Of a stretch of DNA of 64,000 bases, positions 9,067 to 17,174 are shown piece after piece. The notes under the pieces are model-generated. The model saw only the letters and a list, made by a program, of their open reading frames with translations, had not been told where the DNA came from and made no database searches. This stretch comes from Candidatus Hinthialibacter antarcticus (GTDB lineage: Bacteria; Hinthialibacterota; Hinthialibacteria; Hinthialibacterales; Hinthialibacteraceae). The stretch covers positions 124,001 through 188,000 of the forward strand of contig JAVCCE010000057.1 of the NCBI GenBank assembly GCA_030765645.1, written 5' to 3'. How positions within the stretch are numbered: the first letter of the stretch is position 1; each line of letters starts with the position of its first letter. The position numbers and the translations under genes were made by a program.

Positions 9067-12000
9067 CTAATTCACAAAAATAAATTCCATGACATTAAAC
9101 AGCGCATGACAAACGTCGCGCCAGAGTTGGATGTCGTCTTTGTCGTCGTAGCGTTTTGACTGCTGTTCAATAAATTCCATCAGCGCTTGCGTTTCATTCG
9201 GTTCGGGCAGTCGTGAAAACGCATCGAGGTACATTTGTTGAATACGTTTGCGCGGGTCGCGCGGCCCGTCGGCGAGAATGCGCTGCGCCCAGGTTTCAGC
9301 CTGCTGATAGACAAACTCGTTATTGAGCAGCGTTAGCGCTTGCGCGGGCACGGTCGATGAGCCGCGCTTGCCGATAGCGGAAATGGGAGGCGGATAATCA
9401 AACGCAACGAATAGGGGCGTCATGAAATTACGGCGCACGTTGATGTAGATACTGCGGCGTCCGTCGCCGTCGAGCGGGCCGGACTCGCCGGGGCGCCCGC
9501 GTCCGTCCATGTAAGGCGTCAGGTGGGGCGCCACGCTTGGGCCGAAGAGTTCTGGTTCCAGGCGACCAGACACCGCCAACATGGCGTCGCGTATGCTTTC
9601 GGCTTCCAACCGTCGCACCGGGATGTGATGGACGTACTGGTTGAGCGGGTCGGCGTCCAACGCAGAGGGCGAAGCCAAATTTGACATTTGATAGGCGTTT
9701 GTCAAGAGCATCAAGCGGTGCATGGCTTTGACCGACCATCTGTTTTGGATGAATTGGGCCGCAAGAAAATCAAGCAACTTGGGGTGAGTCGGTCGTGCGC
9801 CGTTGAGGCCGAAGTTGTCGGGCGTTCGCACCAGCGCATTGACGAAATGGTGCTGCCAGATACGGTTGACCATTACCCGCGCCAGCAGGGGGGGCGCGGT
9901 CTGAAACATGCGTTGCGCGAGTTGTTTGCGCCCGCTGCCGTTGCGAATTGGCGGTTGGTTTTCTCCCGCAAGGACGGTCAGGAATCCGCGCGGTACAGGA
10001 TCGCTCAGGGTGAGGTGATTGCCGCGAATATGCAGCCGCATGTCACGCGGGTCGTCATCGGTCATGGTGAGCGCAAACGCGGTTTCGTTAATTTGCTTTT
10101 CATATTCTTCGCGAATTTGCATTAAGGATTGAAGCCGCTGTTGGTCGGGAACGCCCAGCGTGGTTTGCGTCGCCTGCCAATCGCTACAAGGGCCTTGCCA
10201 ACTGAGCATGAGGTCAACCAAGTTCGCTTGCGCCGGTTCGTTGACTCCCAGGTTCCATTTGACTAACGCATCGGTGAATATGTTCTGATAGGCGGCTGCG
10301 AGTTGTTGTATATTGTCCGGCGTTTGTTCGAGCAATTGAATGATCGCCGGATGCGGCGCATCGGTTTGAGTCGGCAGCGGTCCGCTGGGCGGCTTGCGCT
10401 CGTCAGAGAACAAAATTTGATCAACGACGACGTAGCCTTCCGGGTCATGATCGACGATTTCAATGTAATTGCGCTTGTTTTCATACATCATCAGATCGTG
10501 AGTGTACCAGCGAAATTCATCGTAACTCGACGCCTTCTGATTGCGGGCGCGGAACTCGTCCGAGACCACGTTGGTATAGCCATTGCCCGCCATGCGAACA
10601 TGGACGAAGCGTTTTTCGGTAATGAAAATCGGTGAAATCATTGCGCCGACGAATTGCGGTGAAATGAGGCCGCTATGAATAAACCCCGCGCCCGGCTGGC
10701 GGGCGAGACGGTCGCCTTTCAACATTTGATAGGGGCTGCTGGGGTTCCATTGCAGCGCGTCGTTGAAGGCGTCGCCGGTGGCGATCCATTCTTGTTGGGA
10801 TTGTCGTAAGAAATCTTCATACACAACGTCGTAATTGATCCGACGAATGTTGTTTTCTTTTTGAACGAGGCCGCTGCTGACATCATCAAGACGCTCTCTA
10901 AAACGCTCGTTTTCATTCATCAACTGCGCCCAGGGATAGAGCAGCGCCGCCGGACCGTCTTTCGACTGTGCGACGGCCCGCAGCCAGCCTTGCAGTTGCA
11001 TCGGAGACATTCCGTTGTCGCTCGCGACATCGGCGACTTGCTCAAACGACGGCTCGCCTGCGTCGGTCAAGCGAATGTGGTCGACGATGATGTGGCCCCA
11101 TGCGCCTTTCGCGTGGTCGACGATTTCTAAACGCGCTTCTTGGTTCCAATAGGGACGGACGTCCCATTGCACTTCTGAGAAGCGGTCAGAGTTGCGACCC
11201 GTTGCGGTGAGTACGGTTTCGCCATCGATCACCAGATTGACGCAGGTTTTGTTTTTGTGATCGCCGCCGCCGATGAGAAACTCTATGTAGTTTCGTTGAA
11301 TGGAAAACGAGTTCGATTGAAGCGATCCGGTATATTCATCGGAACTATTGTGAAGCGAGTCGGCTATAAAACGCCCACGCCAGTTTTCGACGGGGCGTTC
11401 GCGATAAATGTCGCGGGCGTGAGGCGGCGAATCATGGAAGGCTTCGCCTTCGATGCGCCAATTGTCATAAGAACCGCTTTCAAAATCGTCAAACAAAATG
11501 TCAGGCTTGCTTTGTTTGTTTTGATGAATAGAGCGCGCCGCGAGCAACGCGTCTTTGGTTTTTGCGAAGACCGATTTGACCGTTGTTTCGGCAATGGCGC
11601 GGTCGATGGTTTTGATCTTGTCAATAATTTCGGCGTGTTGCGTTTGGGTTTTCGGCGAGTCGATGACAGACGAGCGGACGCGTGAACTTTGGAAGATGCC
11701 CGCGATTGCGTAGTAGTCTTCATCCGAGACAGGGTCGAATTTGTGGTCGTGGCAACGCGCACAAGCAAGGGTTAGCCCCAGAAACGATTTGCCGAATACA
11801 TCCACCTGATTTTCGAGGCGGTCGGCGTGGGCTTTGAATGGATCAACCGGGCTGTTGACCACGTCGCCCATCCAGTAGAAACCGGTGGCGACAGGCGACT
11901 CGGCGTATCCGGTTTTCGGATCAATGCGCGGGTCGTCCATTTGGTCGCCAGCGATGTGTTCTTTCACAAAACGCTCGTAGGGAACGTCATCATTAAACGC

Positions 12001-12837
12001 GCGGATGACGTAGTCGCGATAACGCCATGCGTTGGGTTTGTCTTTGTCGAATTCGTGACCGTCGGTTTCGGCGTAGCGCACCAGATCGAGCCAATGGCGT
12101 CCCCAGCGTTCGCCATAATGCGGCGAACCGAGCAAGCGGTCGACGACGGTTTCAAAAGCGCGCGGCGAATCGTCAGACAAAAAGGCTTCGAGTTCGTCGG
12201 ACGTGGGCGGCAGCCCGGTCAGGTCATAAGTGACGCGGCGCAGTAAGGTCTGTTTTTCAGCAGGCGCAGCGGGTGTTAACCCATGATCTTGCATTTTAGA
12301 TAATAGAAAAGCGTCTATTGGCGTCTTGGCCCATTCGTTTTCGAGGCTGGGCGGCTCAATGGTTTGCAGAGGCTGAAACGCCCAGTGTTGGCGCCCGGCT
12401 TCAAAATCGATTCCCGGTTGAGTGGATTGCACCGCTTGGCTTGCGTCCGGCATCACAGCGCCGTTTTCGACCCATGCAACGATGTCGGCGATTTGTTCGT
12501 CCGTCAACTTGCCGCTGGGGGGCATGTTGGCAAAGCCGTCTTCATGACGGATCGCGCGAACTAACGGGCTGCGTGTCGGATCGCCCGCGACAACGGCGGG
12601 GCCGCTGTCGCCGCCCGCCAGAATCGCAGCGGGTGAGTTGAGCGAGAGTTTGGCTTGCTGCAATTGGCTGCCGTGACAGAGATAGCAGTTCTTCGCCAAT
12701 ACCGGGCGAACCCGCTTTTCGAAAAACTCGACGCCATCATCATTCGAGAAAGCGAGAGGCGCAACGCTGCATAGAGCAAATAGCGCATACGCGCCAACAA
12801 ATATTTGACGGTAACGTGTTCCCAAAATCTGTCCCAT
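9067..12837 (-). CDS. PSCyt1-DUF1549-DUF1553 protein with jelly-roll inserts
   Basis: A large (1256-residue) exported protein with an N-terminal signal segment. A cytochrome-like PSCyt1 domain carries one heme motif, CYLCH (51-55), and a downstream MPPSGKLT whose Met may ligate heme. A DUF1549 domain follows (from about 160: TPIDAFLLSKM, DLTGLPPT, YGERWGRHWLDLVRYAET), and a DUF1553 domain ends the protein (RVMVNRIWQHHF, RRLEAESIRDAML, ALTLLNNEFV). Between them, about 430-590 and 690-830, are two segments resembling the beta-sandwich found beside levanases (IEFLIGGGDHKNKTC, GHIIVDHIRLTD; weaker YVVVDQILFSD), probably carbohydrate-binding. It is co-transcribed with the DUF1501 gene. The pair probably forms an exported oxidative or hydrolytic complex of unknown substrate. 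Confidence 0.9.
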   Translation of the reverse strand: MGQILGTRYRQIFVGAYALFALCSVAPLAFSNDDGVEFFEKRVRPVLAKNCYLCHGSQLQQAKLSLNSPAAILAGGDSGPAVVAGDPTRSPLVRAIRHEDGFANMPPSGKLTDEQIADIVAWVENGAVMPDASQAVQSTQPGIDFEAGRQHWAFQPLQTIEPPSLENEWAKTPIDAFLLSKMQDHGLTPAAPAEKQTLLRRVTYDLTGLPPTSDELEAFLSDDSPRAFETVVDRLLGSPHYGERWGRHWLDLVRYAETDGHEFDKDKPNAWRYRDYVIRAFNDDVPYERFVKEHIAGDQMDDPRIDPKTGYAESPVATGFYWMGDVVNSPVDPFKAHADRLENQVDVFGKSFLGLTLACARCHDHKFDPVSDEDYYAIAGIFQSSRVRSSVIDSPKTQTQHAEIIDKIKTIDRAIAETTVKSVFAKTKDALLAARSIHQNKQSKPDILFDDFESGSYDNWRIEGEAFHDSPPHARDIYRERPVENWRGRFIADSLHNSSDEYTGSLQSNSFSIQRNYIEFLIGGGDHKNKTCVNLVIDGETVLTATGRNSDRFSEVQWDVRPYWNQEARLEIVDHAKGAWGHIIVDHIRLTDAGEPSFEQVADVASDNGMSPMQLQGWLRAVAQSKDGPAALLYPWAQLMNENERFRERLDDVSSGLVQKENNIRRINYDVVYEDFLRQSQQEWIATGDAFNDALQWNPSSPYQMLKGDRLARQPGAGFIHSGLISPQFVGAMISPIFITEKRFVHVRMAGNGYTNVVSDEFRARNQKASSYDEFRWYTHDLMMYENKRNYIEIVDHDPEGYVVVDQILFSDERKPPSGPLPTQTDAPHPAIIQLLEQTPDNIQQLAAAYQNIFTDALVKWNLGVNEPAQANLVDLMLSWQGPCSDWQATQTTLGVPDQQRLQSLMQIREEYEKQINETAFALTMTDDDPRDMRLHIRGNHLTLSDPVPRGFLTVLAGENQPPIRNGSGRKQLAQRMFQTAPPLLARVMVNRIWQHHFVNALVRTPDNFGLNGARPTHPKLLDFLAAQFIQNRWSVKAMHRLMLLTNAYQMSNLASPSALDADPLNQYVHHIPVRRLEAESIRDAMLAVSGRLEPELFGPSVAPHLTPYMDGRGRPGESGPLDGDGRRSIYINVRRNFMTPLFVAFDYPPPISAIGKRGSSTVPAQALTLLNNEFVYQQAETWAQRILADGPRDPRKRIQQMYLDAFSRLPEPNETQALMEFIEQQSKRYDDKDDIQLWRDVCHALFNVMEFIFVN

Positions 12838-13081
12838 TCATACAAAGCAAAAAAAATGTTGTGGAAAACCTCAGATGGATGATTCATTATGCGGAAGCAT
12901 TGTGGAACTTTCATTCTCGCAATTTTTATTGAAGAAATCAATGCGTCAGGCTGATGCAGCCTCGCGAATTCTGCTTGACTTCTTATCTGTATATATGAAA
13001 GGATTGCGTGGATCCATTTTTGTTTCTCCATCCTTGGACTTACATCTTCAAATTGAATAGAAGCATTCAGGAGCGTGTTTG

Positions 13082-14125
13082 ATGAATCTATCCATGAAGA
13101 ATTGCATTTTCGGTCTCTTCTGCTTACTAAGCGTTTTTCAAAATGCGGCTGCTCAGGAGCCGAAGGGCATTGATAAACCGTATCCCATGGTTGGGTCGGT
13201 TGAATACGCCGAGAAAGAAATGGACGCGCTTGTCCCGAAGACCTCCAGCCTGGAGATGGTCGCCAAGGGGTTTGATTGGTCTGAAGGCCCGTTGTGGGTG
13301 CGTGACGGTAAGTACCTGCTCTTCTGCGATATCCCGCCGAACCGCATCTATCGTTGGAGCGAGAAAGACGGGTTGTCCGTCTACTTAACGCCGTCGGGTT
13401 ATACCGGATCAACCCCGCGCGGCGGCGAGCCCGGCTCGAATGGATTGCTGCTCGATTCGCTGGGGCGCTTGGTGATGTGCCAGCATGGCGACCGCCGCAT
13501 GGCGCGGATGGACGCGCCTGTCAAATCGCCCAAGGCGTCGTTTGTTACCTTGGCGGGGGCTTACAAAGGCAAAAAGTTGAATAGTCCCAATGACGCAGTC
13601 TACCATAAAAACGGCGACCTCTATTTTACCGATCCGCCCTATGGGTTAGAAAAAAATATGGACGACCCGTTAAAAGAGTTGGACTTTCAAGGCGTCTATC
13701 GGCTGGACGCAAAAGGCGGTTTGCATATCGTGACCGATGAGATGTCACGTCCAAACGGGATCGCATTTTCGCCTGATTACAAAACGCTGTATGTCGCGAA
13801 TTCTGATGGAGGTAATCCTGTCTGGATGGCGTTTGATGTTGACGATGACGGATCGACAGGAAATGGGCGGGTGTTTTTTGATGCGCGTTGGATCGGCCGC
13901 AAAGGCGGCGGCGACGGGATGAAAGTGGATGCGAAAGGCAATGTATTCGCGACCGGGCCGGGCGGCGTGTTGGTGATTGACTCCAAGGGCAAATATCTTG
14001 GTACGATCAAAACCGAACGCGCCACGGCGAACTGCGCCTTCGGCGACGACGGTAAGACGCTCTACATCACGGCGGATGAAGCGCTGCTGCGCATTCGCCT
14101 GTCAACAACTGGAATGGGGTATTGA
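13082..14125 (+). CDS. SMP-30/gluconolactonase-family exported protein
   Basis: About 347 residues. The ATG at 13082 follows AGGAG at good spacing. A signal peptide (NCIFGLFCLLSVFQNAAAQ) directs export. The rest is a six-bladed SMP-30/LRE propeller: repeating signatures include FDWSEGPLWV, GSNGLLLDSLGRLVMCQHGDRR, NSPNDAVYHKNGDLYFTDPPYG, SRPNGIAFSPDYKTLYV and GDGMKVDAKGNVFATGPGGV. The conserved Glu, Asn and Asp residues that bind divalent metal in the active site lie in these motifs. Family members hydrolyse sugar lactones. Export and location beside planctomycete-type catabolic genes suggest sugar-acid metabolism in the periplasm. The precise lactone cannot be told. Confidence 0.88.
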   Translation: MNLSMKNCIFGLFCLLSVFQNAAAQEPKGIDKPYPMVGSVEYAEKEMDALVPKTSSLEMVAKGFDWSEGPLWVRDGKYLLFCDIPPNRIYRWSEKDGLSVYLTPSGYTGSTPRGGEPGSNGLLLDSLGRLVMCQHGDRRMARMDAPVKSPKASFVTLAGAYKGKKLNSPNDAVYHKNGDLYFTDPPYGLEKNMDDPLKELDFQGVYRLDAKGGLHIVTDEMSRPNGIAFSPDYKTLYVANSDGGNPVWMAFDVDDDGSTGNGRVFFDARWIGRKGGGDGMKVDAKGNVFATGPGGVLVIDSKGKYLGTIKTERATANCAFGDDGKTLYITADEALLRIRLSTTGMGY

Positions 14126-14128
14126 TCG

Positions 14129-14653
14129 TTATCGTTTTACTTCCACCCCTTCGTGTTTGAGCAGGTGTTCTTTGATGTGCAGGCCGCCGGTGAAGCCGTG
14201 TAGTTTGCCCGATGAGCCGATCACGCGATGGCAGGGAACCACAATCGGGATGTTGTTGTTCGCCATCGCCTGTCCGACGGCGCGCGCGGCGAAGGGGCGC
14301 CCCGCGAGTTCGGCCAACTCCCCATACGAAAGCACTTCGCCGAAGGGCACCTCTTTCAACGCCGTCCATACTTCCTGATGAAACGCCGGGCCATGAAACT
14401 CAACCGGGACGGTGAAGCGTTTGTTCTTTCCAGCGAAATATTGCTTGAGTTCGCGCTCGGTTTTCTTGGCGGCGGGGGTCGCTTTATCCGTGATGGGGAT
14501 GTTCCAATGTTCGAGGCGCTCGTGGGTTTTTGCTGCGCCGTCTTCTCCAAGGCACACGCTCAACAGGCTTTTTTGGTTTGCCGCAATGGTAACCGGCCCT
14601 AACGGGCTGTCGATTTGAATAACACATGCGGCGGTTTGCGTGTTCGCTCCCAT
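14129..14653 (-). CDS. ogt: Methylated-DNA-protein-cysteine methyltransferase
   Basis: A 174-residue suicidal DNA-repair protein that moves the alkyl group from O6-alkylguanine to its own cysteine. The active-site PCHRV motif is at 140-144 (acceptor C141), followed by the family GSSGKLHGFTGGL segment. An N-terminal ribonuclease-like domain and the FHQEVWTALKEVPFGEVLSYGE stretch (91-112), with the DNA-recognition region around AARAVGQAM, are intact. Length matches Ogt rather than the larger Ada fusion. It converges on the lactonase gene with 3 bases between stops and diverges from the small Cys-protein gene. Confidence 0.95.
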   Translation of the reverse strand: MGANTQTAACVIQIDSPLGPVTIAANQKSLLSVCLGEDGAAKTHERLEHWNIPITDKATPAAKKTERELKQYFAGKNKRFTVPVEFHGPAFHQEVWTALKEVPFGEVLSYGELAELAGRPFAARAVGQAMANNNIPIVVPCHRVIGSSGKLHGFTGGLHIKEHLLKHEGVEVKR

Positions 14654-14699
14654 TGTCTTTCCCCTTTGTCGTGGGTGATAATGTCTTAGGGGGATGGTG

Positions 14700-15038
14700 A
14701 TGGATAATCAGCGTGGAATCAAGTTTGTTTGCGACCTATGCGGTTGTTTAATTGAAATTGGCCGCCCGCGGTTCGTGATGAAAGGCGAGTTGTTTTGCGC
14801 CTACGATGGAGGCGTGTTTGATGAATCCGCCAGCGGACGCAAAAAAGACGTTCAGCAAGAGATGGAGCGCTTAATCGAACTCGCTGAACAGAGAAGCGAG
14901 AAAGAGTTAAGCGACGAAGTTCACTTTGCGTTTGAACTCGACCTTTGTGCGCCGTGCCGTAAGAAAGTATACGGCATGTTAGAGCGCGGCGATGACGGCG
15001 AGGGCGACGATGATTGTGAAGAAGAGATTGAAGGTTGA
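14700..15038 (+). CDS. Small CxxC-motif protein, possible zinc finger
   Basis: About 112 residues; the ATG at 14700 is favoured over 14694 because AGGGGG then has normal spacing. Not a family I recognise. Cysteines occur as CDLCGC near the N-terminus, FCAYD about 18 residues later, and CAPC near residue 90, consistent with one or two zinc-binding sites. The middle is helical and charged; the tail is very acidic (DDGEGDDDCEEE). No membrane segment or signal is seen, so it should be cytoplasmic. It diverges from ogt, sharing a 46-base gap. The convergent neighbour at 15071-15730 has a similar CxxCG...FCxxD arrangement. Confidence 0.72.
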   Translation: MDNQRGIKFVCDLCGCLIEIGRPRFVMKGELFCAYDGGVFDESASGRKKDVQQEMERLIELAEQRSEKELSDEVHFAFELDLCAPCRKKVYGMLERGDDGEGDDDCEEEIEG

Positions 15039-15070
15039 ACTAGGCCATTGCCTGTTCTCTGAAAGTAGAT

Positions 15071-15730
15071 CTAACCGCGAAATTGTTCAATTGATTGCTG
15101 AACGCTGCTGGTGCGCTTGTTGTAATCGCTGGCGCCAGTTTGTTCGGTGGTGTGCATTCCGGGTTCTTCTTCCACTTCTAACGGAAGTTCTGAAATGCTG
15201 CCGTGGTCAGGGGTGTCATATTTGAGCGGCATGTCTTCCTGCGCGACGGGTTGTAATTCTGATTTCGTACATTTCAACGCAGCGGACAATATCTCGACAG
15301 CGTGTGCGCGCCCGTCAAAACTTTGTAGTTGCCGCATCTCGAACATTTCCAGGCAGGCTTCGGAAACGGGCGGCGGCACCTCGATTCGCTTGAGCGAATC
15401 CATTGCCAGATATCCTCGCCCTAAACACCAAGTGACTAATTCTTTTTTCATCTGAATCGGTTCGACCCAGTCCATATCATGGATCAAGGCGCTAATGGAT
15501 ACGCTATTGCCCTGATGGTGAATATGCAAGTAAATGCGAATGAGCGTCGAATAAAAATCGACCTCGCAAAACGGGCGTCCGGTTTTTGCCGTGTGAAAGA
15601 TGGGGAAAGCGTCAATTTGCGGTTCGTATTCAGAGGTGAGGCCATGACCGCACATCACGCAGCGGACGTGTCTTCGCTGTGATTTTAAAAACTCTACGAA
15701 TTTCCCCGGTTTTGCATTCATTGGCGCCAA
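15071..15730 (-). CDS. Unknown protein with CxxCG motif
   Basis: A 219-residue protein of unrecognised family. Near the N-terminus CVMCGHG is followed about 25 residues later by RPFCEVDFYSTL, a possible metal site resembling that of the convergent neighbour at 14700-15038. A middle segment (STLIRIYLHIHHQG...LIHDMDWVEP) looks like a folded helical domain and might be a winged helix (KKELVTWCLGRGYLA). The C-terminal third is low-complexity and acidic, likely disordered. There is no signal peptide. A promoter with an extended -10 is visible upstream. Real coding is supported by protein-like composition and a clean promoter; function is unknown. Confidence 0.7.
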   Translation of the reverse strand: MAPMNAKPGKFVEFLKSQRRHVRCVMCGHGLTSEYEPQIDAFPIFHTAKTGRPFCEVDFYSTLIRIYLHIHHQGNSVSISALIHDMDWVEPIQMKKELVTWCLGRGYLAMDSLKRIEVPPPVSEACLEMFEMRQLQSFDGRAHAVEILSAALKCTKSELQPVAQEDMPLKYDTPDHGSISELPLEVEEEPGMHTTEQTGASDYNKRTSSVQQSIEQFRG

Positions 15731-15785
15731 CTCGCTTATTTAAAGCATTCGCATGTAATTCGCAGGGTGCTCATTCGATGTTCAT

Positions 15786-15814
15786 ACTATAACATATATT
15801 TTACAGAAATGCAA
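15786..15814 (-). promoter_or_regulatory. Promoter for the 15071-15730 gene
   Basis: On the minus strand, TTGCAT (15809-15814) is followed after 17 bases by TATAGT (15786-15791), preceded by TGT, an extended -10. It sits in an AT-rich gap about 55 bases upstream of the start. Confidence 0.45.
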
Positions 15815-15921
15815 TAAATATTTGCGAATTGGCGCTATTTGTTTGGTTTTGTGTAAAATAGTGTTGCATTAAAGTCTGATATTTTCAATAAGGAACATGT
15901 AACTACCTCAAACCTGGAGGG

Positions 15922-17037
15922 TTACTTTTTTCGGCGCACCCGCTTTTTCGGCGTAGGGCGTTTCGCGACAATCGTTGAACGGACTTCTTCGATCGCGTTG
16001 TTATCAGGTAAGACGCGAATTTCGACCAAATAGCTTCGTTCTTCGCCGGGTTTCAAAAATTCGAGTGTGCCTTCCTGGCGTTCAAGATCGCGGCCTTGAA
16101 CGCGGCAGTTGCATGGTTCCAGCCCGCAGACGAACATCCCAGCGCGTTGGTTTTTCCATTGGGCGAAGCGGAACAGTTCTTTTTTGCGATAGCGCACCTG
16201 CACGCCCAAGCCTTGCCCCTGGTTGAAGGACGGGTTGAGCAGCGCGGCGCTGGCGAAGCCTTTTGAATCGGCCTTTACGTCGTGATAAAAAACCTGTTCG
16301 GCAATGTTGGGCGCGGGCGTCGTAAAGCGACGATGGTCGTCTAAGCCGGACGCCGAAAACGGATCGCGCGCCCATACGTTTGAGTTGATCGCCAGTTCGG
16401 AATTTTCACTCAACACCGGAAAGCCGAGGTTGATGTGGTAGAGCATCATGTGCGGCGATTTCTCAAAGTTTTCATTGCGCACTTTGTCTTCGATGCGGAT
16501 GGTATGCGAGCCGACTTCGGTAGAGATGGTGCGGCTCAGCACCAGATTGGGGCCGAAGAGGTGGCTCTCGCGCACTTCGCCGGAGACAAACAGGCGCTTG
16601 GTATTGCCGACCCATTCTTCGCCGTACTTTAGCTGCCGCGCGGGGATATGCGATATGCGGCCATGCAGGCCGAGCGGTTGGCCTTCGTCTTCGCATGGCG
16701 CACCCGCCCAACTTAACCCGCAAGTGGTGAGCAGGCCCGCGTTGAATGTTTTGAGAAACCCGATCCCCTGTGGGTCGTAGTAGGCCGGGTGGGCTTCGCC
16801 GGTGTGAGAGTGATAACACAACGACGCCCCGCAGAACGACGCTCCGGCGATATCGAGTGCGCGATGGGGCAACACGTTAAACTGCAAGCCGTTGCCCGCG
16901 TCGAATTGAAATACTTCGGTGCCGTCTTCCGGCCCTTCGGCGAAACGTAACTTGCGGACGGCGCCGGTTTGCCACGAGGCGCCCGCGTATTTTTGGATCT
17001 GTTTGCGCGTCCAACTTTTTCCATATAAATTCGGCAT
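15922..17037 (-). CDS. DUF4432 aldose-1-epimerase-like protein
   Basis: About 371 residues. The ATG at 17037 is chosen over 17112 since GGGAGGG precedes it and the protein then begins MPNLYGKSWTR, as DUF4432 proteins do. The fold is the beta-sandwich of galactose mutarotases; visible features are the family LPHRALDIAGASFCG, FNAGLLTTCGLSWAG, GLHGRISHIPA, HMMLYHINLGFPVL and GLEPCNCRVQGR, which include candidate catalytic His and Glu residues. The C-terminus is a basic tail (PTPKKRVRRKK). Members are thought to act on sugar anomers but few are characterised. No signal peptide; probably cytoplasmic. Standalone transcription is likely. Confidence 0.9.
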   Translation of the reverse strand: MPNLYGKSWTRKQIQKYAGASWQTGAVRKLRFAEGPEDGTEVFQFDAGNGLQFNVLPHRALDIAGASFCGASLCYHSHTGEAHPAYYDPQGIGFLKTFNAGLLTTCGLSWAGAPCEDEGQPLGLHGRISHIPARQLKYGEEWVGNTKRLFVSGEVRESHLFGPNLVLSRTISTEVGSHTIRIEDKVRNENFEKSPHMMLYHINLGFPVLSENSELAINSNVWARDPFSASGLDDHRRFTTPAPNIAEQVFYHDVKADSKGFASAALLNPSFNQGQGLGVQVRYRKKELFRFAQWKNQRAGMFVCGLEPCNCRVQGRDLERQEGTLEFLKPGEERSYLVEIRVLPDNNAIEEVRSTIVAKRPTPKKRVRRKK

Positions 17038-17174
17038 GTTGTTCCCTCCCGCTATGGTTGGGGTATTGTTACAAAAACCGGCCCAATTGAGAAGCGCAAG
17101 AGGCGCCTGCATGGTCTAGTTTCGTGAATGCGTCGGTTTATAATGAGAAACTCAATCCCCTGCGAAAGGCAATC

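Noticed and set aside
9688..12564. Several long frames on the opposite strand of the PSCyt1-DUF1553 gene
   Set aside because: Mirror frames produced by the codon bias of the real gene; no start signals or domains.
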